A stretch of 64,000 nt of DNA from Micromonosporaceae bacterium (GTDB taxonomy: Bacteria > Actinomycetota > Actinomycetes > Mycobacteriales > Micromonosporaceae): contig WHTQ01000008.1 of NCBI GenBank assembly GCA_009377645.1, forward strand, positions 1-64,000, read 5' to 3'. Below are positions 1 through 7,641 of the stretch, piece after piece (positions within the stretch are counted from its first letter, which is position 1; each line of letters opens with the position of its first letter). A program made the translations under genes and the position numbers. The notes under the pieces are model-generated. The model worked only from the letters and a program-made list of their open reading frames with translations. It was not told the origin of the DNA and did no database searches.

Positions 1-1
1 G

Positions 2-469
2 AGCCTGGCCACCCCGTGGGTGCTGCAGGTGGCGATCGAGGAGGTCGGCTGGTGGCGGGTGGTGGCCGCGGCCATCGCCGGGGCGGCCGGCCGGAGGCGC
101 TGGTACGCGCACCTGGCCGGCCCGGCGGTCCGGGCGGTCCGGCCACCGCGCGAGGACGCGCCGCCGCCCGGGCAGGTGGGGGTGGTGCCGGCACCGGCCG
201 AGCCGGACCGGGTCGCCGCCGAGGTCGTCGCCGCGCTGCGCACCGCGCTGCCCGACGCCGCGTACGCCGGGCTGGGTGGCTGTGCCGTGGTTACCGGTGC
301 GGGTGAGGTGCTCGGCTGGACCGCCCGGCCGGGTGCGGTACCGCCGCCGGCCGGGCTGCTGGCCGCGCTCGCCGCCGGGGACCCGTTCGGCGCCGACCAG
401 CACCCGATCGTGCTCGCGCTCGCGGAACCCGAACCGGACCCGGACCCGGACCCGGCCCCGGCCGGGTGA
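2..469 (+). CDS. C-terminal part of a coenzyme F420-0:L-glutamate ligase-like protein (partial)
   Basis: The gene is open from the left edge of the window, so only about 155 C-terminal residues are visible. The first residues, SLATPWVLQVAIEEVG, then a short hydrophobic stretch and a WYAHLAGPAVRAV segment, resemble the C-terminal half of CofE-like (COG1478) proteins that I recall from actinobacteria, which are linked to F420 tail glutamylation or act as paralogues of that enzyme. The catalytic N-terminal part is outside the window. The C-terminus is a Pro-Asp repeat (EPEPDPDPDPAPAG) encoded by tandem ccggac units. It lies 34 bp upstream of purK. The family call rests on remembered motifs only. 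Confidence 0.5.
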   Translation, partial: SLATPWVLQVAIEEVGWWRVVAAAIAGAAGRRRWYAHLAGPAVRAVRPPREDAPPPGQVGVVPAPAEPDRVAAEVVAALRTALPDAAYAGLGGCAVVTGAGEVLGWTARPGAVPPPAGLLAALAAGDPFGADQHPIVLALAEPEPDPDPDPAPAG

Positions 470-503
470 TCCGATCTTCTCGGGGTCACTAAGCTGGCTC
501 CCG

Positions 504-1667
504 GTGGATACGCGTACGGGGTTGCCGGTGGTCGGCATGGTGGGGGGCGGGCAGCTGGCCCGGATGACCCACCAGGCGGCGATCGCGCTCGGCCAGTCGC
601 TGCGGGTGCTCGCCGCCGACCCGGAGGACGGCGCCGCGACTGTCGCCGCCGGCGTGCACATCGGCCAGCCCACTGACCTGGAGGCGCTGCACCGGTTCGC
701 CAAGGGCTGCGACGTGGTCACCTTCGACCATGAGCTGGTGCCCGGCGACCACATCCGGGCGCTGACGGCCGCCGGGGAGAACGTCCACCCGAGCGCCGAC
801 GCGCTGCACTACGCGCAGGACAAGCGGGCGATGCGGGAGCGCCTGTCCGAGCTGGGCGGGCCGGTTCCGCGGTGGCGGCCGGTGGCCACGGTCGAGGAGG
901 TGGTCGAGTTCGCGGCCGGCCTCCCGGGGGGCTGGCCGGTGGTGCTCAAGGCGGTCCGGGGCGGCTACGACGGCCGCGGCGTCTGGGTCGTCGACGGCCC
1001 GGAGGCGGCCGCCGCGGTCGTCGGTGCCGGTGCCGGTGCTGAGCTGCTGGTCGAGGAGCGGCTGCCGTTGCGCCGGGAGCTCGCCGTCCAGCTGGCCCGG
1101 TCGCCGTTCGGGCAGGTGGCGGTCTATCCGGTGGTGGAGACGGTGCAGGTCGACGGGGTCTGCACCGAGGTGCTGGCGCCGGCGCCGGACCTGCCCGCCG
1201 ACCGGGCGACCGAGATCCAGGAGCTGGCCGTCATGATCGCTGACTCGCTGGACGTGGTGGGCCTGCTGGCGGTCGAGCTGTTCGACACCGACACCGGCAG
1301 CGTGGTCAACGAGCTGGCGATGCGCCCGCACAACTCCGGCCACTGGACCATCGAGGGCTCCCGTACCTCCCAGTTCGAGCAGCATCTCCGGGCGGTGCTC
1401 GACTACCCGCTGGGAGCCTGCGACCGGACCGCCCCGGCGGTGGTCATGGCCAACGTGCTGGCCACCTCGGAGGCCCTCGAACCGGGGCTGGACGAGCGGC
1501 TGCACCACCTGTTCGCGGCCGAGCCGGAGGTCAAGGTGCACCTCTACGGAAAGCAGCCCCGCCCGGGCCGCAAGATCGGCCACGTCACCGCCCTCGGCGA
1601 CGATCCGGCCGAGGTCCGCGCCCGGGCCGGCCGGGCAGCCCGCCTGCTCCGGGAGGGAACACTGTGA
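504..1667 (+). CDS. purK: N5-carboxyaminoimidazole ribonucleotide synthetase PurK
   Basis: ATP-grasp enzyme of de novo purine synthesis that carboxylates AIR with bicarbonate and ATP to give N5-CAIR, the substrate of PurE encoded next. The N-terminal nucleotide-binding loop [11 protein letters not shown] is at residues 11-21, the ATP-grasp glycine loop RGGYDGRG near 149-156, and the metal/ligand region [12 protein letters not shown] near 270. At 387 residues the length fits the family. GTG at 504 is chosen because it sits just before the conserved beta strand and follows a TAAGCT -10 box (490-495) by 8 nt, which fits a leaderless message. The stop overlaps the purE start (GTGA). Confidence 0.95.
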   Translation: MDTRTGLPVVGMVGGGQLARMTHQAAIALGQSLRVLAADPEDGAATVAAGVHIGQPTDLEALHRFAKGCDVVTFDHELVPGDHIRALTAAGENVHPSADALHYAQDKRAMRERLSELGGPVPRWRPVATVEEVVEFAAGLPGGWPVVLKAVRGGYDGRGVWVVDGPEAAAAVVGAGAGAELLVEERLPLRRELAVQLARSPFGQVAVYPVVETVQVDGVCTEVLAPAPDLPADRATEIQELAVMIADSLDVVGLLAVELFDTDTGSVVNELAMRPHNSGHWTIEGSRTSQFEQHLRAVLDYPLGACDRTAPAVVMANVLATSEALEPGLDERLHHLFAAEPEVKVHLYGKQPRPGRKIGHVTALGDDPAEVRARAGRAARLLREGTL

Positions 1668-2152
1668 CCATCGCCGTCGGCGTCATCATGGGCAGCGACT
1701 CGGACTGGCCGACCATGCGTCCGGCCGCCGAGGCGCTGGCCGAGTTCCGGGTCGGCTACGAGACCCGGGTGGTGTCGGCGCACCGCACCCCGGCGGCGAT
1801 GCTGGAGTACGCGGGCACCGCCGCCGACCGGGGACTGCAGGTGATCATCGCCGGGGCCGGTGGCGCCGCCCACCTGCCCGGCATGGTCGCCTCCGCCACC
1901 CCTCTCCCCGTCATCGGCGTCCCGGTTCCCCTCGCCCACCTGAGCGGCCTCGACTCCCTCCTCTCCATCGTCCAGATGCCGGCCGGCGTGCCGGTGGCCA
2001 CCGTCTCGATCGCCGGTGCCCGCAACGCCGGCCTGCTCGCGGTACGGATCCTGGCCGCGCACGACCCGGCCCTGCGGGACGCGATGCGGGCGTTCCAGCA
2101 TCGCCAGGCCGACGCCGTCGCCGCCAAGAACGCCGCCCTCCCCCAGAGTTGA
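1664..2152 (+). CDS. purE: N5-CAIR mutase PurE (class I)
   Basis: Converts N5-CAIR to CAIR in purine synthesis, working directly after PurK. The 162-residue protein has the class I signature GSDSDWPTM at residues 10-18, the SAHRTP loop with the catalytic His at residue 40, and the glycine-rich [12 protein letters not shown] loop. GTG at 1664 overlaps the purK stop by 4 bp, so the two are translationally coupled. The purE stop codon itself lies at the edge of a palindromic repeat (2148-2212). Confidence 0.96.
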   Translation: MTIAVGVIMGSDSDWPTMRPAAEALAEFRVGYETRVVSAHRTPAAMLEYAGTAADRGLQVIIAGAGGAAHLPGMVASATPLPVIGVPVPLAHLSGLDSLLSIVQMPAGVPVATVSIAGARNAGLLAVRILAAHDPALRDAMRAFQHRQADAVAAKNAALPQS

Positions 2153-2212
2153 TCATGGACTTCTGTCGGCGTGTCGCCCGGCGTGTTGTGCCGTAAGTCC
2201 ATGATCATCGAC
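2148..2212. repeat. GATCATG-type intergenic palindrome after purE
   Basis: Perfect 12-bp arms GATCATGGACTT (2151-2162) and AAGTCCATGATC (2195-2206) enclose a 32-nt loop; the outer bases gttg.../...atcgac are partly complementary. It can fold as a stem-loop after purE but has no T-run. A related element occurs at 26206-26266, so this is probably a dispersed repeat rather than a dedicated terminator. Confidence 0.75.
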
Positions 2213-2276
2213 AGGTGACGGTCGATCCGGGTCGGACGGTCGGGTTCCGTCCGTCGCCGGGGCCGGCGCCGCTGGG

Positions 2277-2289
2277 TAGGGTCGGGTCA
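2277..2289 (+). promoter_or_regulatory. Probable leaderless -10 box for the PIG-L gene
   Basis: TAGGGT at 2277-2282 is followed by 6 nt and then the ATG at 2289. This TANNNT-N6-ATG spacing places transcription start at or next to the A of the start codon, typical of leaderless actinobacterial messages. No Shine-Dalgarno sequence precedes the ATG, which supports the reading. Confidence 0.55.
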
Positions 2290-3050
2290 TGGTCGATACC
2301 ACCGCACCTGAGCCGTTGCCCGGATTGGAGCCGCTGCCGGAGGACTGGCAGCGGGGGCTGGCGATCGTGGCCCACCCGGACGACCTCGAGTTCGGCGGGG
2401 CGGCGGCGGTCGCTCGCTGGACCGGGCAGGGCAAGGAGATCGTCTACTGCCTGGTCACTAGCGGCGAGGCGGGCATCGACGGGATGCCGCCGGAGCAGAC
2501 CCGGCGGGTGCGCGAGCAGGAGCAGCGCGATTCCGCGGCGCTGGTCGGGGTGACCGAGGTCGAGTTCCTCGGACTGCCGGACGGGGTCCTGGAATACGGT
2601 GTGCCACTGCGCCGAGAGCTGGCCCGCGCGGTCCGTCGGCACCGTCCGGAGGTAGTGATCACGAACAACTTCCGGGACACCTGGGACGGTGCGGTGGTGC
2701 TCAACCAGGCCGACCACATCGCCACCGGGCGGGCGGTGCTGGACGCGGTGCGGGACAGCGGCAACCGGTGGGTGTTCACCGAGCAGCTCGACGGTGGGCT
2801 CCAGGCGTGGGGCGGCGTGAAGCAGGTCTGGTTCCCCGGCTCGCCGCAGGCCCGGCACGGCGTCGACGTCACCGACAGTTTCGACCGCGGAGTGGCCTCG
2901 CTGCAAGCCCACGCGGAGTACATCCGGGGGTTGGGCTCCAGCAGCTTCGACCCGGAGGAGTTCCTGGAGGGCGTGGCCCGGCAGGTCGGCACCCGGATGG
3001 GCTGCCGCTACGCGGTCGCGTTCGAAGCCTTCCCGTTCGGCTCCTTCTGA
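2289..3050 (+). CDS. PIG-L/LmbE-family zinc deacetylase
   Basis: Member of the LmbE-like N-acetylglucosaminyl deacetylase family (relatives: MshB, Mca, antibiotic-sugar deacetylases). The family zinc motif AHPDD is at residues 28-32 and the second metal segment NQADHIATG has His143. The 253-residue length is typical. Cytosolic, no signal peptide. There are no mycothiol or glycopeptide genes nearby, so the substrate cannot be told. It is followed by a low-GC, probably regulatory, gap. Confidence 0.9.
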   Translation: MVDTTAPEPLPGLEPLPEDWQRGLAIVAHPDDLEFGGAAAVARWTGQGKEIVYCLVTSGEAGIDGMPPEQTRRVREQEQRDSAALVGVTEVEFLGLPDGVLEYGVPLRRELARAVRRHRPEVVITNNFRDTWDGAVVLNQADHIATGRAVLDAVRDSGNRWVFTEQLDGGLQAWGGVKQVWFPGSPQARHGVDVTDSFDRGVASLQAHAEYIRGLGSSSFDPEEFLEGVARQVGTRMGCRYAVAFEAFPFGSF

Positions 3051-3212
3051 CGGCCCGCCAGAATCTACTTACCGTTCATGATACTGGTCCAATCTGATGT
3101 TAACGTCCACCATCCTGAACCATAGAGTAACCCGCACAACTGAGCCGGCGATCGGTGTCGTTAGGTTCGCAATCATGTACGCTAGATGCGCTAGCGACTA
3201 GAATAGTGAACG
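3051..3212. promoter_or_regulatory. AT-rich gap with three CTAG motifs before the HipB-like gene
   Basis: This gap is clearly less GC-rich than its surroundings. Just before the ATG at 3213 lie three CTAG tetranucleotides at 3182-3185, 3191-3194 and 3198-3201, giving overlapping small inverted repeats such as CTAGatgcgCTAG. CTAG is generally rare in bacterial DNA, so a cluster at this position may be the autoregulatory operator of the HTH protein. The operator role is inference. Confidence 0.4.
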
Positions 3213-3566
3213 ATGGTGGCAGAGAGCCGGAACCCGAAGACGCTGTCCATCCCGGCCCGACGAGCAGTGCGCAAACTGGGGCGGGACATTCGCGATGCCC
3301 GGCGCCGCCGCCGGATCCCGGCGGCGCTCCTGGCAGAGCGTGCCTCGATCAGCCGCACCACACTCAACAAGATCGAGAGCGGCGAGCCCGGGGTGTCACT
3401 GGGCAACTACGCCGCCGTGCTGTTCTCGCTCGGCCTGGTTGACCGCCTCGCCGAGCTCGCTGACATCCGCTACGACGCGACCGGTCTCGCGCTCGCTGAC
3501 GAGCGGCTCCCGCAACGTATCCGGCGCTCTGAGCCGCACGGGATCGCGAGCCGCGACGATGGCTGA
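3213..3566 (+). CDS. HipB-like XRE-family DNA-binding protein, orphan
   Basis: Protein of 117 residues with an XRE helix-turn-helix over roughly residues 25-80 (RDARRRRRIPAALLAERA, then SRTTLNKIESGEPGVSLGNY), the layout of HipB-type antitoxin/repressors. In hipBA operons a HipA kinase gene follows; here none does. Instead a fragment of helicase sequence starts 40 bp downstream, so a partner gene may have been lost. A start at GTG 3216 is also possible. Confidence 0.75.
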   Translation: MVAESRNPKTLSIPARRAVRKLGRDIRDARRRRRIPAALLAERASISRTTLNKIESGEPGVSLGNYAAVLFSLGLVDRLAELADIRYDATGLALADERLPQRIRRSEPHGIASRDDG

Positions 3567-3606
3567 CCGGGAGGTGGATGGCCACCGGCCTGGGGTGACC
3601 CCGGCT

Positions 3607-3849
3607 ACCCGGGGTCGTGGGCGAGAGCGGACAGGACCACCGCCAGCGCCCGGACCGCATCCGTCTTGGCCAGCGGCTGGTTGCCGTTGCCGCATTTGGG
3701 GGACTGTACGCAGGAGGGGCACCCGGTCTCGCATGGGCACTGCGCGATCACGTCCCGGGTGGCGGACAGCCATTGCCAGGCCGCCGCGTGCGCCCGCTCG
3801 GCGAAGCCGGCACCGCCCGGGTGTCCGTCGTAGACAAAGCTGGTCGGCG
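3607..3849 (-). pseudogene. Duplicated 3' fragment of the DUF1998 helicase gene
   Basis: This 243-bp stretch repeats 5301-5543, the 3' end of the helicase gene, with about four substitutions visible by eye, roughly 98 percent identity. It encodes the C-terminal zinc-binding tail, including the four-cysteine segment CPCETGCPSC, and ends in HDPG. There is no helicase domain upstream of it on its strand; the reading frame runs into unrelated sequence beyond 3850. It is therefore a non-functional partial copy, and the low divergence suggests a recent event or gene conversion. Confidence 0.85.
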
Positions 3850-4094
3850 CCGTACTCGGCTGTGCCAGGCTGGCGACGAGGCCGGCTACGACCCCGACCG
3901 GACCTCGTTCATACGCGGCCTGCGCGTGGCCCGCCGCCAGGTCACCGACCAGGCGGCCGGTGCGCACCGATAGCTCGGGTCTTTGTTGATCCCGAGCAGG
4001 GTCCTGGCACGCTTCGCGGTAGCCTGGGTCGCAGTCGCGTGCCGGTGGCAGACCGTGTCAGGCATGGAGGCGCCGGACCGAAGGGAGCACGACG
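3850..4094. other. Unassigned sequence between the helicase fragment and the hemerythrin gene
   Basis: No gene of its own is supported. On the minus strand the frame leading into the helicase fragment reads RTGRLVGDLAAGHAQAAYER, which I cannot assign to a family; it may be a remnant of a gene into which the fragment was joined. A small palindrome of ACGACGAT type lies at 4090-4109. Confidence 0.4.
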
Positions 4095-4133
4095 ATGATG
4101 ATCGTCGTCCCTTCGCCCTCCATCCGTGAGTGA
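4095..4133 (+). CDS. Possible 12-codon leader peptide coupled to the hemerythrin gene
   Basis: ATG at 4095 follows a good Shine-Dalgarno (AAGGGAG, 4081-4087) by 7 nt and opens a frame encoding MMIVVPSPSIRE. Its stop (4131-4133) overlaps the GTG start of the hemerythrin gene at 4126 by 8 nt. The hemerythrin GTG has no Shine-Dalgarno of its own, so translation may be coupled through this leader. Inference from spacing only. Confidence 0.4.
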   Translation: MMIVVPSPSIRE

Positions 4134-4596
4134 GGGCGAGAAGACCAGGCTGGTTGCCTGGAGCCGAGAGCTGCGCGGCGTCCACGACAGGCTCCGCGAA
4201 GCACTGACCGTGACCCGGCAGGCCCTGGCCGCCGGCCAGCCGGCGGAGCCAGCGACCAGAGACCTGCTGCTGTTCTGTCACGGGTTCTGCACCGCCCTGA
4301 CGGCTCACCACGAGGGCGAGGACCGTGACCTGTTCCCTGCGATCGCCGAGCAGCACCCCGAGCTCCGCGAGACGCTGTACTACCTGCAGCAGGACCACTC
4401 GATGATCGCGCACCTGCTGGCCGGGCTGCAGGCGGCCGTGGCCCAGCCCGCCTCGCCCGCGGAGCTGGATCAGCACCTGGAGGGCTTGGCGGCGATCATG
4501 GAGTCGCACTTCAGGTACGAGGAACGCCAGCTCCTAACAGTGCTGGAGACACTGGCGCTGGACGCTGACCCCGACGCCGTGCTGGGGCCCCTGTGA
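4126..4596 (+). CDS. Hemerythrin HHE cation-binding domain protein
   Basis: 156-residue four-helix protein with the spaced His/Glu ligands of the hemerythrin HHE family: H19 in RGVHDRL, the TAHHEGEDRDLFP segment near 68-80, QQDHSMI near 91, and SHFRYEER near 127. Family members bind a di-iron centre and sense or buffer oxygen, NO or iron; which applies here is unknown. The start at GTG 4126 matches the usual N-terminal extent (RLVAWSRELR close to the start). It stands alone between pseudogenes. Confidence 0.85.
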   Translation: MSEGEKTRLVAWSRELRGVHDRLREALTVTRQALAAGQPAEPATRDLLLFCHGFCTALTAHHEGEDRDLFPAIAEQHPELRETLYYLQQDHSMIAHLLAGLQAAVAQPASPAELDQHLEGLAAIMESHFRYEERQLLTVLETLALDADPDAVLGPL

Positions 4597-4827
4597 CCGC
4601 CCCAGCGCACCTCGCTCGCTGGTTCGCCCCTCTTGATGTGCATGTCGCGATGCTGCGCCACCGGCTGCAGGCCGGCGCACTGATCGGTGGCGTGGGCGGC
4701 GTGTCCTACGGCGAGCACGAGTGACGCGGAAGCGACATAGCGCCTGGCCGTGTGGGCGCCACGCACGTTCTTCACCGAGGCTGCTTGACGATGCCCACTT
4801 GCGGGTGCAGGGAGGTGGCTGTAGTGG

Positions 4828-5160
4828 TTACGACGCTGGGAAGTAGCGGCGCTTGGGGTCGCGTGGGCTGGTGCCGACCTCGCGCACGAGCCCGGGCCGA
4901 ACAGCAGGACGCCGCCGACCGTGGGCACCGCCCGCCCCTGATGGGCAGTGAGCAGCCGAAGTGTATCCAAGTCGGAGTGGCCTGCGCACCGACGCGAACG
5001 ACTCGGAAGCTGCTCGGAAGTCCACCGCTTCCGAGTCGAGTTCCGGCATCGGCTGCTCGTCGTACGCCTCGCTGTGTGCGTAGCGGCGCAGTTCCTCGAT
5101 CAGCTCCGGGTCGGCGTGCCGGTTGGTAGACCCTACCCGCACGTAGACCCCCGGTCAGAT
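4828..5160 (-). pseudogene. Decayed AlbA_2/Schlafen-type DNA-binding ATPase relic
   Basis: Reading from 5160 down, the frame encodes GVYVRVGSTNRHADPELIEE and a DSEAVDFRAASE segment, then a frame change leads to DTLRLLTAHQGRAVPTVGG, and after a further break LVREVGTSPRDPKRRYF ends at 4828. These pieces occur in this order in putative DNA-binding/ATP-binding proteins with an AlbA_2 N-terminal domain and a winged-helix C-terminus. The N-terminal domain and most of the middle are missing. At least one frameshift and one internal deletion are needed to explain the arrangement. Confidence 0.65.
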
Positions 5161-5274
5161 CCCTCCCGTGTCAGGTAGTGGAGCCGCGTGGGGCTGGGGA
5201 AGACCTGGACGGCGCCCCCAGCCCTGCGACCTCGGCCGACCCCGGACCATCCTGCCCGCCGTCGCCGAGGTTCG

Positions 5275-7620
5275 TCAGAGCGTCGCTGCCGCGGGCGTTG
5301 ACCCGGGGTCGTGGGCGAGAGTGGACAGGACCACCGCCAGCGCCCGGACCGCATCCGTCTTGGCCAGCGGTTGGTTGCCGTTGCCGCATTTGGGGGACTG
5401 TACGCAGGAGGGGCACCCGGTCTCGCATGGGCACTGCGCGATCACGTCCCGGGTGGCGGACAGCCATTGCCAGGCCGCCGCGTGTGCCCGCTCGGCGAAG
5501 CCGGCACCGCCCGGGTGTCCGTCGTAGACAAAGATGGTCGGGGCCGCGGTGTCCGGATGCATCGCGGTGGACAGCCCTCCGATGTCCCACCGGTCGCAGG
5601 TGGCCACCAGCGGCAGCAGCCCGATCGCTGCGTGCTCGGCCGCGTGCAGCGCCCCCGGCACCTCGGCGGGCTCGACTCCGGCCGAGGTCAGCGCCTCCGG
5701 TGAGATGGTGAACCAGACCGCTACCGTGCGCAGCTGCCGCTCCGGCAGGTCCAGCGGATAGGTGCCGATCACCCGCCCCGAGCCGATCACCCGCCGCTGG
5801 TAGGAGACCACCTGGTTGGTGACGTCCACAGTGCCCAGGAACAGGCTCACCGGACCGGCGTCGTGGGCCGACCGCACGTCCACCACGGACAGGTCGGTGG
5901 TGTCCCGGGCGTGCGTGTACCACTGTGGCGTCTCCGGATGCACCAGCGCCACCGCGTCATCGAGGTCCAGTGTGTCCACGACGTACGAGACGCCCTGGTG
6001 CAGGTAGACCGCCCCCGGGTGCACCAGAAAGTGGGCCGATCCACCGTCGACGGTCCCGAGCAGCCGGCCACTGGCCCCTTCCACCACCGCCACCGGCCCG
6101 CCGCCGGTCCCGCGCAGGTCCAGGTCCGGCCTGCCGGACCGGGTCCAGTACCACCCGGTCGGGCGCCGGCGCAGCGCCCCGGCGGCGGTCAGCACCGCGA
6201 TCGCGTCGGCCGCCGGCTGCCCGCCGAACCGCGCGATGTCCGCAGTGGTCAGTGCCGACTCGGCGGCGGCCGCGCACAGCTGCGGCCCGAGCACGTACGG
6301 GTTGGTGGGGTCGAGGACGGTCGCCTCGACCGGTGTCCCGAACAGCGCCGCCGGGTGGTGCACCAGGTAGGTGTCGAGCGGGTCGTCGCGGGCCACCAGC
6401 ACGCACAGCGCGTCCTGGCCAGCCCGCCCGGCCCGCCCGGCCTGCTGCCACAGCGAGGCCAGCCGCCCCGGGTAGCCGCAGAGCACCACCGCGTCCAGCC
6501 CGACCAGGTCCACGCCCAGCTCCAGCGCGGTGGTGGTGGCCAGCCCGCGCAGCCGGCCGTCCTGCAGCGCCTGCTCCAGCGTGCGCCGCTCCTCCGGCAG
6601 GTAGCCGCCCCGGTAGGCGGCGACCCGCCGGCCCAGCCCGGGCACCGCCGCCTCCAGCGCCCCGCGGGCGGTGCTGGCCAGCACCTCCGCCCCCCGCCGG
6701 GACCGGACGAACGCCAGGGTACGGATGTCGTGGCTGACCGCGTCCGCGAGCAGGTCGGCGGACTCGGCCAGCGCCGACCGCCGGACCGGTGCCGCATCGT
6801 CGGTGGCCGGCCTGGGCCGGGGGAGCGAGCCGTCCAGCAGCGGCGGCTCCCACAGCACGAAGGTCACCGCGCCGCGCGGGGAGGCGTCGTCGGTCACTGC
6901 CGTGACGTCCAGCCCGGTGAGCCGGGACGCGGTGCTGGCCGGGTCGCCGGTGGTGGCCGAGGCGAGCACGAACACCGGCGCCCCGGTCAGCCGCCGCAGC
7001 CGGCGCAGCAGGTGCGCCACGTGGGAGCCGAACACCCCGCGGTACGCGTGGATCTCGTCCACGACCACGTACGCGAGCTGCTTCAGGAACAGCCGCCACT
7101 GCCGGTTCCCCGGCAGGATCCCCCAATGCAGCATGTCCGGATTTGTCAACACGAAGCGGGCGTGAGCCCGGATCCACTCCCGTTCCTCCCGGGGCGTGTC
7201 CCCGTCATAGCAGGCCGCCCGGATCCGGGGCAGCTCCAGCGCCGTCACCGCCCGCAGCTGGTCGGCGGCGAGCGCCTTGGTGGGCGCCAGGTACAGCCCG
7301 GTCGACCGCGGGTCGGTCAGCAGCCGGGACAGCACCGGCAGCTGGTAGGCCAGCGACTTGCCGGAGGCGGTGCCAGTAGCCACCACCACGTGCCGCCCGT
7401 CCCGGGCCAGCGACGCCGCCTCGGCCTGGTGTCGCCACGGAGCCGCCACCCCCCGACCGGCCAGCGCCGCCCGGAGCGGGGCCGGCACCCAGCCCGGCCA
7501 CGGCGCCGGCGTACCGGACCGGGCCGGCAGCCGTTCGACGTGCGTGATCCGCCCATCGCCGTACCTCGCCCGCAGCAGGTCCAGCAGGGGAGCCGTGGCC
7601 GCGGGGGCGGAGCTGGTCAC
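5275..7620 (-). CDS. DEAD/DEAH-box helicase with DUF1998 zinc domain (MrfA/YprA-like)
   Basis: 781-residue superfamily 2 helicase. Seen: Walker A ATGTASGKS, motif II DEIH, motif III ASATT, motif V/VI region TTALELGVDLVGLDAVV...QQAGRAGRAGQ, and a C-terminal four-cysteine cluster in CPCETGCPSCVQSPKC. This matches the family of Bacillus MrfA, a 3'-5' helicase in mitomycin-lesion repair. In Streptomyces, as I recall, a gene of this type lies beside bldG. Here the ini-type locus separates them. GTG start at 7620. It lies 21 bp after the LuxR gene and may be co-transcribed with it. Its last 243 bp are duplicated at 3607-3849. Confidence 0.9.
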   Translation of the reverse strand: MTSSAPAATAPLLDLLRARYGDGRITHVERLPARSGTPAPWPGWVPAPLRAALAGRGVAAPWRHQAEAASLARDGRHVVVATGTASGKSLAYQLPVLSRLLTDPRSTGLYLAPTKALAADQLRAVTALELPRIRAACYDGDTPREEREWIRAHARFVLTNPDMLHWGILPGNRQWRLFLKQLAYVVVDEIHAYRGVFGSHVAHLLRRLRRLTGAPVFVLASATTGDPASTASRLTGLDVTAVTDDASPRGAVTFVLWEPPLLDGSLPRPRPATDDAAPVRRSALAESADLLADAVSHDIRTLAFVRSRRGAEVLASTARGALEAAVPGLGRRVAAYRGGYLPEERRTLEQALQDGRLRGLATTTALELGVDLVGLDAVVLCGYPGRLASLWQQAGRAGRAGQDALCVLVARDDPLDTYLVHHPAALFGTPVEATVLDPTNPYVLGPQLCAAAAESALTTADIARFGGQPAADAIAVLTAAGALRRRPTGWYWTRSGRPDLDLRGTGGGPVAVVEGASGRLLGTVDGGSAHFLVHPGAVYLHQGVSYVVDTLDLDDAVALVHPETPQWYTHARDTTDLSVVDVRSAHDAGPVSLFLGTVDVTNQVVSYQRRVIGSGRVIGTYPLDLPERQLRTVAVWFTISPEALTSAGVEPAEVPGALHAAEHAAIGLLPLVATCDRWDIGGLSTAMHPDTAAPTIFVYDGHPGGAGFAERAHAAAWQWLSATRDVIAQCPCETGCPSCVQSPKCGNGNQPLAKTDAVRALAVVLSTLAHDPGSTPAAATL

Positions 7621-7641
7621 CCCCGAACTCTGCCACGCGGG

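Noticed and set aside
4597-4827. Possible short gene tail ending YGEHE after the hemerythrin gene
   Set aside because: No start with ribosome site, no family match and surrounded by decayed sequence; treated as debris.
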